In this document: positions 57,291 through 64,000 of the stretch, one piece after another
Numbering within the stretch: position 1 is the stretch's first letter
How the letters are laid out: every line of letters starts with the position of its first letter
Assembly (NCBI RefSeq): GCF_003590645.1
Contig: NZ_CP031834.1
Coordinates: forward strand, 3,038,501-3,102,500
Direction: 5' to 3'
Length of the DNA stretch: 64,000 nucleotides
Source of the DNA: Mesorhizobium sp. DCY119
GTDB lineage: Bacteria > Pseudomonadota > Alphaproteobacteria > Rhizobiales > Rhizobiaceae
The notes under the pieces: model-generated
What the model saw: only the letters and a program-made list of their open reading frames with translations
Databases searched by the model: none
Told to the model about the DNA's origin: nothing
Program-made: the position numbers and the translations under genes

Positions 57291-58850
57291 ATGATCCGTA
57301 ATCTGCGGGTCTTGACCATGAACGAGATTGAACCTCCACACCGCTTTTCGATCAATGCGGTCCGGAAAGTTGACGCTGGCTCCTCAGGCCAGCCCGTCAA
57401 GCTCAACAAGGTTGCGCTACAGGTCGCCTCGCAATATCGCCGTGATACGATGTCGCCGATCATGGTCAGCGGCGTCATGCGCCTCGTTGAATTCATGCTT
57501 CTGTTCCTGCCGGGCTTCGCGCTCTTCGCGTTCCATGTCGGGCTGACCACGCATCTGTTCTGGCACTATCCGGTCATTATCGGCGCGGCTTCGCTGCTGA
57601 TGGTGATCCTCCTCGAGTTCAACGATCTGTACCAGATCTCCGCGCTGATGCGTCCGCTCTCCAGTTTCGGGCGCATCCTGCTGATGTGGTCGGCCACCTT
57701 CGCGCTGCTGGCGCTTGCCGGCTTCTTTCTCAAGATTTCGGAAGGGTTCTCGCGACTCCTGTTCGGCTCCTGGTTCGTCATCGGTTTCGCGCTGATCTTC
57801 GGCTTGCGGCTGATCCTTTCGCGCGTGATCCGGCAATGGGCGCGCAACGGCCGGATGGAACGCCGCGCCGTCATCGTCGGCGGTGGCAAATCCGCAGAAT
57901 CCCTCATTCGCTCGGTCGAGCAGCAGCCCTATAACGACATCCGCATCTGTGGCATTTTCGATGATCGTGACGACAAGCGCTCGCCGCCCATCGTCGCCGG
58001 TTATCCCAAGCTCGGCAATGTCAGCGAGCTGATCGAATTCGCGCGCATCGCCCGCATCGACATGCTGATCGTGTCGCTGCCGATCACCGCCGAAGCGCGC
58101 GTGTTGCAGCTTTTGAAGAAGCTCTGGGTGCTGCCGGTGGATATCCGGCTGTCGGCGCATTCCAACCAGCTGCAGTTCCGGCCGCGATCCTATTCGTTCA
58201 TCGGCTCGGTGCCGATGCTCGACATATTCGACAAGCCCATCAACGATTGGGATTCGGTCGCCAAGCGCGCTTTCGACATCATCTTCAGCCTGTTCGGCAT
58301 CATCGTCTTCTCGCCGGTGATGCTGGCAACCGCAATCGCCATCAAGCTCGACAGCAAGGGGCCGGTTCTGTTCAAGCAGAAGCGCCACGGCTTCAACAAC
58401 GAGATCGTCGAGGTCTACAAGTTCCGCTCGATGTACACGGACATGTCGGACCCCTCCGCAAAGAAGAGCGTCACCAAGAACGATCCGCGCGTCACCCGCG
58501 TCGGGCGCATCATCCGCAAGACCTCGATCGACGAGTTGCCGCAATTCTTCAATTCGCTGTTCGGCAGCCTGTCGCTGATCGGCCCTCGCCCGCATGCCAT
58601 CGCCGCCCAATCGCACAACCTTCTCTACAACGAAGTCGTCGACGGTTATTTCGCCCGCCATCGCGTGAAGCCCGGCGTCACTGGCTGGGCGCAGATCAAC
58701 GGCTGGCGCGGCGAGATGGATACCGACGAGAAGATCAGGATGCGCACCGAATATGACCTGTTCTATATAGAGAACTGGTCGCTCTGGCTGGACCTGAAAA
58801 TCCTTTGCCTGACGCCCGTGCGGCTGCTCAACACGGAAAACGCCTATTGA
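57291..58850 (+). CDS. Undecaprenyl-phosphate sugar phosphotransferase (WcaJ/ExoY type)
   Basis: The 519-residue polyprenyl-phosphate hexose-1-phosphate transferase starts polysaccharide synthesis. Four N-terminal helices (60-170) and a CoA-binding-like region precede the catalytic C-terminus. That part has KRAFDIIFSLFGIIVFSPVM, in parts, KFRSMYTD, RVTRVGRIIRKTSIDELPQ and GITGWAQINGWRG-like motifs. The start may be ATG 57291 or ATG 57318; neither has a clear ribosome site. The stop overlaps the next gene (TTGA). Confidence 0.93.
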   Translation: MIRNLRVLTMNEIEPPHRFSINAVRKVDAGSSGQPVKLNKVALQVASQYRRDTMSPIMVSGVMRLVEFMLLFLPGFALFAFHVGLTTHLFWHYPVIIGAASLLMVILLEFNDLYQISALMRPLSSFGRILLMWSATFALLALAGFFLKISEGFSRLLFGSWFVIGFALIFGLRLILSRVIRQWARNGRMERRAVIVGGGKSAESLIRSVEQQPYNDIRICGIFDDRDDKRSPPIVAGYPKLGNVSELIEFARIARIDMLIVSLPITAEARVLQLLKKLWVLPVDIRLSAHSNQLQFRPRSYSFIGSVPMLDIFDKPINDWDSVAKRAFDIIFSLFGIIVFSPVMLATAIAIKLDSKGPVLFKQKRHGFNNEIVEVYKFRSMYTDMSDPSAKKSVTKNDPRVTRVGRIIRKTSIDELPQFFNSLFGSLSLIGPRPHAIAAQSHNLLYNEVVDGYFARHRVKPGVTGWAQINGWRGEMDTDEKIRMRTEYDLFYIENWSLWLDLKILCLTPVRLLNTENAY

Positions 58851-60160
58851 GCGCGATCACCCATGAACTGCCGCGAGCCGCGGTCAACGCCAAGCTGATC
58901 GCGCTGATCTCGTCGGGCGCGGTCGGCCTTGGCGTGCTTCTGTCGGGCTTCGTCATCAACGAACCGGCCCCGTACGAACTCTATATGGCCGGACTGATCG
59001 CCATATGGGCGTTGTTCGGCCTCCGCCTGTCGCGCTCCGTCGTGCCGCTTCTGGTGCTGCTGGTCACCTTCAATATCGGCGGCATGATCTCCATGAGCCA
59101 GATGTCGGACCTGATGAACACGCCGCTCTATCTGGCCGTGTCGCTGTTCCTCGCGTTTACGGCCGTGTTCTTCGCTGCCGTCACGGAGATGCAGCCCGGT
59201 CTCTACCGGGTCATCTTCCTGGCCTATGTCATTGCGGCGGTGTCGACTTCGCTGCTTGGCATACTGGGTTATTTCCACGCCTTCCCCGGTGCGGACATGT
59301 TCACCAAATATGAGCGCGCCGCCGGCGCTTTCCAGGACCCGAACGTCTTCGGGCCTTTTCTTGCTTTGCCCGGCATCTACCTGCTTCACCGCCTGCTGAC
59401 CGGCAGCCCTGCGAAAATGTTCATTTACGCAGTGCCGCTGCTCATCATCGTCGGCGGCATCTTCTTCTCGTTTTCGCGCGGCGCCTGGGGGCTTTTCGGC
59501 GCGTCCGCGATCCTGCTCACCGGCGCACTGTTCCTGCAAAGCTCGAGCGGCCGCTTCCGCCTGCGCATCGTCGTCATGAGCGTTGCGGCATTTCTGTTTC
59601 TGGCGCTGGCCCTGCTGATCGCGCTGCAGATACCGAGCGTTGCCGAACTGTTCACCGCACGCGCCCAACTCGCGCAGGACTACGACAGCGCCCGCCTCGG
59701 CCGTTTCGCCCGCTATGGCATCGGCTTCATGCTGGCACTTGAAAAGCCTTTCGGCATCGGCCCACTGGTCTTCGGCCAGATCTACGGCGAGGACACGCAC
59801 GACATCTGGCTGAAAGCGCTGATGGATTACGGCTGGCTCGGCTTCGTCTCCTGGCTGACCATGATCTGCTGGACGCTAGCAGGTGGCTTCCGCATCCTGT
59901 TCCGTGACCGGCCATGGCAGCCTTACGTCCTATGCGCCTATGTCGTGCTGATCGGCCATATCGCACTCGGCACCTTCATCGACACCGATCACTGGCGGCA
60001 TTTCTATCTCCTGCTCGGCCTGATCTGGGGCGGGATAGGGCTGGAATACCGGCACCAGCACGCCATTCGCGCAGATGCACAACGAACTCGGTCACAGCCG
60101 CGAATTTCGGTTGACCGACAAAGGCATATGCAGATAGACAGCAACCGGTCCGGAGTGTAG
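58847..60160 (+). CDS. O-antigen ligase/polymerase-like membrane protein
   Basis: The 437-residue protein has about ten hydrophobic helices and the periplasmic loop typical of Wzy/WaaL. AAGAFQDPNVFGPFLALPGIYLL lies, in parts, near residues 160-182, FSFSRGAWGLF near 210 and a late HDIWLKALMDYGWLGF. I chose the TTG overlapping the previous stop; the frame is open to 58805. Its TAG stop lies inside the truncated tRNA-Pro, so the native 3-prime end of the gene may have been set by, or may overlap, that tRNA. Confidence 0.88.
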   Translation: MSAITHELPRAAVNAKLIALISSGAVGLGVLLSGFVINEPAPYELYMAGLIAIWALFGLRLSRSVVPLLVLLVTFNIGGMISMSQMSDLMNTPLYLAVSLFLAFTAVFFAAVTEMQPGLYRVIFLAYVIAAVSTSLLGILGYFHAFPGADMFTKYERAAGAFQDPNVFGPFLALPGIYLLHRLLTGSPAKMFIYAVPLLIIVGGIFFSFSRGAWGLFGASAILLTGALFLQSSSGRFRLRIVVMSVAAFLFLALALLIALQIPSVAELFTARAQLAQDYDSARLGRFARYGIGFMLALEKPFGIGPLVFGQIYGEDTHDIWLKALMDYGWLGFVSWLTMICWTLAGGFRILFRDRPWQPYVLCAYVVLIGHIALGTFIDTDHWRHFYLLLGLIWGGIGLEYRHQHAIRADAQRTRSQPRISVDRQRHMQIDSNRSGV

Positions 60161-60189
60161 CGCAGCCCGGTAGCGCACTTGACTGGGGG
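60151..60189 (+). other. Truncated tRNA-Pro(GGG) 5-prime half; putative attachment site (attL)
   Basis: Thirty-nine bases match the first half of a proline tRNA. They are acceptor cggagtg, ta, D stem gcgc/gcgc around agcccggta, stem cttga and loop ctggggg with anticodon GGG (60185-60187). The expected tcaag of the 3-prime anticodon stem is missing; acatg follows instead. A tyrosine recombinase gene starts 160 bases on. This is the junction expected for an element integrated at the anticodon loop, with the complete tRNA at the far end outside the window. Confidence 0.82.
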
Positions 60190-60190
60190 A

Positions 60191-60342
60191 CATGATTTTA
60201 GGGGTCTCACCGGGTCTCAAGTCAAATCATCATACCCCTTATTTTCGTTGAAATTCTGCGGTTTTAAGCCTATTGTGACCCTCTGATATTCGCATGGGGT
60301 AACACTCCTTATCACCCGGTTTTGTTACCCCTGCATTACCCC
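60191..60342. repeat. Att-proximal repeats upstream of the integrase
   Basis: Two tandem copies of gggtctca lie at 60202-60209 and 60212-60219. They sit inside a perfect inverted repeat, atgattt (60192-60198) and aaatcat (60224-60230). Nearer the integrase are ggggtaac (60296-60303), gttacccc (60324-60331) and attacccc (60335-60342). They may be recombinase or excisionase arm sites, or operators for the integrase gene. Confidence 0.6.
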
Positions 60343-60352
60343 GGAGGCGCAG

Positions 60353-61720
60353 GTGGCAAGCAACAAGGCACTCACTGCTCTCGCTATTGAGAAGCTGAAA
60401 CCGGACCCGAACAAGCGAATGGAAATTCCCGTTGGTGGCGTCTCGGGTCTGTATCTCGTGATCCAGCCGAGCGGCAAAAAGTCGTGGGCGCTCCGCTATC
60501 GGTTCAATGACAAGCCGGCAAAGCTGACACTGGGCGAAGTCCTCTTTCAGCGCATAGGCAAGGCTCCCGATAAGCTGTCTCTAGGCGTGCCAATGACCCT
60601 CGCGGAAGCCTTCACCATGGCCGCGAACATTCGGCAGGCCATTGAGGAAGGCCGCGACCCATCGGTTGAGAAGAAAACCGAACGGGCAAAGCAAAAGCTC
60701 TCCGACGACGATCTAGTGCGGACGCTAGGCGCGGCCTACGTCGAGCGCTACGCCAAGCCGAAAAACCGCTCATGGGCCGAAGTGGAGCGGCAATTCAAAG
60801 CCGAGATAAACCCGAAGTGGGGTGACCGCCGCGCCCGGGACATCACCAAGGCGGACGTAAAGACGCTGCTAGACGGGATCGTCAAACGCGGCTCCCCGGT
60901 TACGGCCAATCGTGTGCTTGCCACGCTGCGGACCTTTTTCGGATGGCTCGTCGCTCAAGACGGGGACATTTCCGTTTCGCCGTGCGACGGCGTTAAGCGC
61001 CCCGTGGAGGAAAAGGAACGCGAGCGTGTCCTGAGCGATGGGGAAATCCGCCTCTTTTGGAAAGCCGCAAGCGGCATGGAGTATCCCTTCGGGCCTATGT
61101 TCCGGCTCCTTTTGGTCACGGGACAGCGCCGGGCCGAAGTCGCAAAGATGACCCGGAAGGAACTGGACCTAGACGACAAGAAGCTTTGGACCCTGCCGAG
61201 CGACCGGACCAAGAACGGCGAACTGCACCGCGTACCGCTGTCCCCGCTCGCAGTTGAAATCATCGAAACCGCCTTGCCCATGAGCGGCGGCAAAGCCGGC
61301 TATCTTTTCACCATGACCGGAGGTGAGACCGCTTCGACGGGCTACAGTCGCGCCAAGGACCGGCTAGACCTAGCCATGGCCCGGATCATGGCAGAGGAAG
61401 CAAAGCAGCGTGGCGATGACCCGGAAGGCGTTGAGCCACTACCGCATTGGACCCTGCACGATCTGCGCCGCACGTGTGCGAGCGGCATGGGCGAACTAGG
61501 CACCGCACCGCACGTGATCGAAGCGGCCTTGAACCATAAGTCCGGTCTGATCAAAGGCGTGGCGAAGATTTACAACCGCTACACTTATGACAAGGAGAAG
61601 CGCGAGGCGCTGGAAAACTGGGCCGCGTTCCTGACCGGCCTTGTCAGCGACAAGCCTAGCGCGGACGTTCTGCCGATGGCGCTGGCTGAGACACGTAGCC
61701 GGGCCGCTGAACGCGCCTAG
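60353..61720 (+). CDS. int: Tyrosine recombinase/integrase with DUF4102 arm-binding domain
   Basis: The 455-residue integrase has an N-terminal arm-binding DUF4102 domain (residues 1-95, SGLYLVIQPSGKKSWALRYRF in parts), a core-binding SAM-like domain (110-210) and a catalytic domain. Active-site residues are visible: Arg259/260 in TGQRRAEV, His369-x-x-Arg372 in HDLRRTCASGM and the tyrosine in IYNRYTY (about 407-412). GTG 60353 follows GGAGG. It sits next to the truncated tRNA-Pro and presumably mediates insertion and excision there. Confidence 0.95.
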   Translation: MASNKALTALAIEKLKPDPNKRMEIPVGGVSGLYLVIQPSGKKSWALRYRFNDKPAKLTLGEVLFQRIGKAPDKLSLGVPMTLAEAFTMAANIRQAIEEGRDPSVEKKTERAKQKLSDDDLVRTLGAAYVERYAKPKNRSWAEVERQFKAEINPKWGDRRARDITKADVKTLLDGIVKRGSPVTANRVLATLRTFFGWLVAQDGDISVSPCDGVKRPVEEKERERVLSDGEIRLFWKAASGMEYPFGPMFRLLLVTGQRRAEVAKMTRKELDLDDKKLWTLPSDRTKNGELHRVPLSPLAVEIIETALPMSGGKAGYLFTMTGGETASTGYSRAKDRLDLAMARIMAEEAKQRGDDPEGVEPLPHWTLHDLRRTCASGMGELGTAPHVIEAALNHKSGLIKGVAKIYNRYTYDKEKREALENWAAFLTGLVSDKPSADVLPMALAETRSRAAERA

Positions 61721-62421
61721 GGCCTGCAACGGCTGGGTCTGCCCGGTTTCACGCACAAGGACTTGGACCGCAAGTCCGGCATCTGAAGGCCGTAGGGGAA
61801 AGCAGGCCGAAACCTTTCTTGTCTAGGCTCCCGGCGTCTTCGCTCGCGGTCAATGCCGGTCGGGTTCAACGTGATCCTCCGCTTTGACAGACGCGCACAT
61901 GACTTAGAGACAAGGCAAGACGGGCAGAGGTCTTCTGTTATCTTATTGATATTATTATTCTTTCTTTCCCGCACCAAAGCCATGTTACCCGAACGGGTAT
62001 CGTCAGGGTAACGGCAAGCACACTGCGCACGGCAGGGGGGTGGGGGTCTTTTGCGCGAAGCAACCCTACCCCGGGGGGTTCCCCCATGCCAGTACCGGAG
62101 AGCGACGGGGCCTTGGAGGCTCCAACACCCTAGGTCTACCGATGAAACTCGAAATCACTTTTAGAACAATGACTTAGGAAATTCAAAAAATACAAAAAGC
62201 AAAATCCAAAACCAGTACGGCGGGTCCATGAAACTTAGCCAGCGCCGGTTACACTCTGCTAGCGATTTGATTTGATTTCGGAAATCGGCAAACGGCCCGC
62301 GAGGGTCGCTTCGCTCCCCGCTCCCTGTCCGGCAAAAGGGGCTCGGAAAGACGGCCACAATAGCCCGCAAAGCCTTAGTCGCAGCCGTTTCAGAGCCGTC
62401 TAACGCGCTTGCGGCAATGCC
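61721..62421. other. Gene-poor island segment
   Basis: About 700 bases have no gene I can support. The stretch includes an AT-rich patch (61940-61975), the GTTACCC inverted repeat, an unusual G/C-run block near 62030-62085 (gggggg, cccc, ggggggtt, ccccc) and a second AT-rich patch at 62155-62215. Short frames here lack ribosome sites and recognisable products. Confidence 0.6.
61984..62012. repeat. GTTACCC inverted repeat downstream of int
   Basis: GTTACCC (61984-61990) and GGGTAAC (62006-62012) are exact inverted copies. Inside lies acccg-aa-cgggt (61987-61998). The same heptamer occurs upstream of int near 60297-60330, which suggests a common protein bound on both sides. Confidence 0.65.
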
Positions 62422-62790
62422 TCACCGGCCCTTGGCCGCTGCATATGCATTCCGCGCCGCTTCCGGCTGGGGAGCGACATTGGAAAGCTCGTAGCGGCTC
62501 CCTTTTATCGCTGCGAACCAAGCTCGTTCGACCTCGCGAGCCGCCTCCCGTGCGCTGGGCTCAACGCCTGAAAGCTTTCCGATATTCCGGCTGACATCGT
62601 CACCATGAGCTTGCATCGCCCAAAACCACGAGCCCTGTTGCGGGCCGGTGTCAAACAGATAGATGCGGCCAACGCTGCCTTGGAAGTCAGCGACCTCGCA
62701 AACAAAGTCGCTTTCCTTCTCAGGCCACGTCTGCCGCCACTTCAGGCGCAGGATGATCGCTTCCGGGGTGCTGGGTGTGTCGTCGCTCAT
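62422..62790 (-). CDS. Hypothetical island protein
   Basis: The 122-residue acidic N-terminal protein (MSDDTPSTPEAIILRLKWR) has a DTGPQQGSWFWAMQAHG segment and a helical tail (EAAREVERAWFAAI). ATG 62790 is chosen; the frame runs to 62844. No family is recognised. Small proteins of this look are frequent in rhizobial prophages and islands. Confidence 0.6.
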   Translation of the reverse strand: MSDDTPSTPEAIILRLKWRQTWPEKESDFVCEVADFQGSVGRIYLFDTGPQQGSWFWAMQAHGDDVSRNIGKLSGVEPSAREAAREVERAWFAAIKGSRYELSNVAPQPEAARNAYAAAKGR

Positions 62791-62923
62791 GACGGGAACG
62801 ATACGTCTTAAATGAGAACGAAGCAAGAACAAATTCCTATTCACTCAGCGCTGCCGCCGCCCAGCGGAGCACAGCTAGATTGCAGATTTGCGGAATGTTA
62901 AGTTGTGCGCATAGGGGGAAACT

Positions 62924-63379
62924 ATGCATTTTGTTGGAATAGCACTTGTCGCAATAGTTCTGGTCGCAATGTTTCCAAGAGCAGCGGGCTTCATTTTGCT
63001 TGCTGTGGCGGGGCTGATAGTCTTCTTCGTATTGAATATCCTAGAGGCACGCCGGAACCGTGAGAACGTTCTGGAGCGTATGAGCATCGGAGTAATCTAT
63101 AGCGAGGCGGAATGCTCATCTGCCTATCCAATTCAGGTAACGTTCTCCAATAAATCAACTAAGACGGTTACGAAATACTCAATCGATCTGACGGCACATA
63201 TCGCCGGGCGATCCAGTGTAGTGTTCAGCCAAACGATACAGGATGATAAGATTATCAATCCGGGTCAGGTTTACTCCTCGTGCTGGAGGCTATCCGGCCT
63301 CGATCAAGCCGGCACCGTGCGCGGCGTGCCACCTCGCGAACTGCAATGGTCCTATCGTTATGGAAGGGTGGATTGGTAA
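62924..63379 (+). CDS. Hypothetical membrane protein of the island
   Basis: The 151-residue protein has two adjacent hydrophobic helices (residues 3-40), then a basic boundary (EARRNRENVLERM). A 95-residue probable beta-sandwich domain follows (YPIQVTFSNKSTKTVTKYSI, GQVYSSCWRL). GGGGGAAA precedes ATG 62924. The codon composition is more AT-rich than that of chromosomal neighbours. No named family is recognised. It could anchor a sensor or effector domain at the membrane. Confidence 0.65.
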   Translation: MHFVGIALVAIVLVAMFPRAAGFILLAVAGLIVFFVLNILEARRNRENVLERMSIGVIYSEAECSSAYPIQVTFSNKSTKTVTKYSIDLTAHIAGRSSVVFSQTIQDDKIINPGQVYSSCWRLSGLDQAGTVRGVPPRELQWSYRYGRVDW

Positions 63380-63523
63380 AGACACCTTCATTCCGCCCGA
63401 GGCTGGTTCTGAGTTATCCCCATCCCCAACAGTTATCCCCATGGTCACGGAATATTCACTGTTCTTCCGCTTGTCAGGGAAACGTTGTTAGTTAAGTTCG
63501 CCCGCATTGGGAGATGGGGCTAG

Positions 63524-64000
63524 ATGACAACACCAAAGCCATTCGCGTTCGTACTCATGCCGTTTGATGCGGCATTCGACGATATATACAAACTCGGGAT
63601 CAAAGAGGTGGCTTCTCAGCTTGGCGTGGTCGCCGAACGGGTGGACGAACAAATCTACGCAGAGGGAATGCTTGAACGGATTTACCGACAGATTGACGCG
63701 GCAGATTTCATCATTGCAGACATGACGGGCCGTAACGAGAACGTCTTCTATGAGGTCGGCTACGCGCACGCCAAAGGCAAGCTTTGCACTCTTCTGACAA
63801 AGTCCACGAAGGACATCCCGTTCGACCTGAAGCACCATCGGCATTTGGTGTATGGAGATTCCATTCAAACCCTTCGCGCAAAGCTGGCTACAGAAATTGC
63901 GTGGTTGAAATCCGAGGCAGAAAAAAAGAAGTCATCGTATTTCAGCGTGTCAGTTAAGTCGGCGGAAGGGTCGCTGACAAAAGTCTCTTGGGCGGACACG
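63524..64000 (+). CDS. Nucleoside 2-deoxyribosyltransferase/TIR-like protein, truncated by window end
   Basis: The frame is open from ATG 63524 to the window edge (159 codons seen). It opens FVLMPFDAAFDDIYKLGI, then has DAADFIIADMTGRN and NVFYEVGYAHAKGK. Glu77 sits at the position of the catalytic glutamate in the nucleoside-deoxyribosyltransferase/TIR-like fold. IPFDLKHHRHLVYGDSIQTLR completes the domain (about 1-125). Such domains process nucleotides or NAD and recur in bacterial defence genes. Function here is inference; the C-terminal partner domain is unseen. Confidence 0.8.
   Translation, partial: MTTPKPFAFVLMPFDAAFDDIYKLGIKEVASQLGVVAERVDEQIYAEGMLERIYRQIDAADFIIADMTGRNENVFYEVGYAHAKGKLCTLLTKSTKDIPFDLKHHRHLVYGDSIQTLRAKLATEIAWLKSEAEKKKSSYFSVSVKSAEGSLTKVSWADT

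Noticed and set aside
62085-62132. A 15-codon frame after the G/C-run block
   Set aside because: It is too short and has no support beyond a start and a stop.
62161-62229. A 22-codon hydrophobic frame on the minus strand, type I toxin-like
   Set aside because: There is no ribosome site, and the hydrophobicity follows simply from an AT-rich patch.
1-64000. CRISPR array or insertion sequence
   Set aside because: No regularly spaced repeat array and no transposase frame were found anywhere in the window.

Overview
The window comes from a GC-rich alphaproteobacterium of the order Hyphomicrobiales (Rhizobiales). The best fit is a Mesorhizobium/Phyllobacteriaceae-like genome. This rests on gene content and order: a glycine riboswitch ahead of gcvTHP, recJ-glpX-hom-aminotransferase in a row, phaC beside them, rplM-rpsI, argC and ctaA-DUF2842, and the DUF2336 and DUF1345 families. 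No species can be named from the sequence alone. Nearly all of the window is ordinary, densely packed chromosome. The last 3.8 kb (from about 60150) is the left end of an integrated element.

Left part (1-18700). A DUF1345 tail is followed by a vapBC toxin-antitoxin pair whose last codon overlaps fghA (formaldehyde detoxification). A cytochrome b / molybdopterin oxidoreductase pair and an XRE regulator come next. Then a tandem glycine riboswitch precedes the complete glycine cleavage operon gcvT-gcvH-gcvP. A higBA-type pair, with what looks like a leaderless toxin mRNA, separates gcvP from parE (topoisomerase IV). After these lie a FUSC exporter, a DUF2336 protein, a MaoC/CitE-like pair, two flavoproteins and a secreted protein that ends at a strong two-way terminator.

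Middle part (18800-43700). This is mostly core metabolism and information processing: thrS, yidD, a GcvA-type LysR regulator, a NifU-like scaffold, folE, hisI, a patatin lipase, recJ, glpX, hom and an aminotransferase. A highly structured palindromic repeat sits exactly against the hom stop codon. Then come phaC (polyhydroxyalkanoate storage), a lipoprotein with an M15-type peptidase domain, tRNA-Glu, a sarcosine-oxidase-like flavoenzyme, a barstar-like gene overlapping a cytochrome P450, metY, a CoA-binding protein, an enoyl-CoA-hydratase-like protein that lacks both catalytic glutamates, a hotdog thioesterase, and rplM-rpsI.

Right part (43700-60160). A protein with two apparent winged-helix modules is followed by a glycerophosphodiesterase gene broken by an in-frame amber codon and a 5-prime remnant of an acyltransferase gene. 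Intact speB, argC, an aminoglycoside-phosphotransferase-like kinase, ctaA and DUF2842 follow. A surface-polysaccharide locus fills 50600-60160: deacetylase, GNAT, Wzz/tyrosine-kinase-like protein, Wza, GT4, initiating sugar transferase and polymerase/ligase. Its composition resembles rhizobial unipolar adhesin loci.

Island (60150-64000). The 5-prime half of a tRNA-Pro(GGG) gene is cut at the anticodon loop and is followed by a tyrosine recombinase flanked by GTTACCC repeats. A gene-poor stretch, two hypothetical proteins and a truncated protein of the nucleoside-2-deoxyribosyltransferase/TIR-like superfamily come after it. This variable cargo region is the most likely place in the window for undescribed biology. 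Only its left end is visible.
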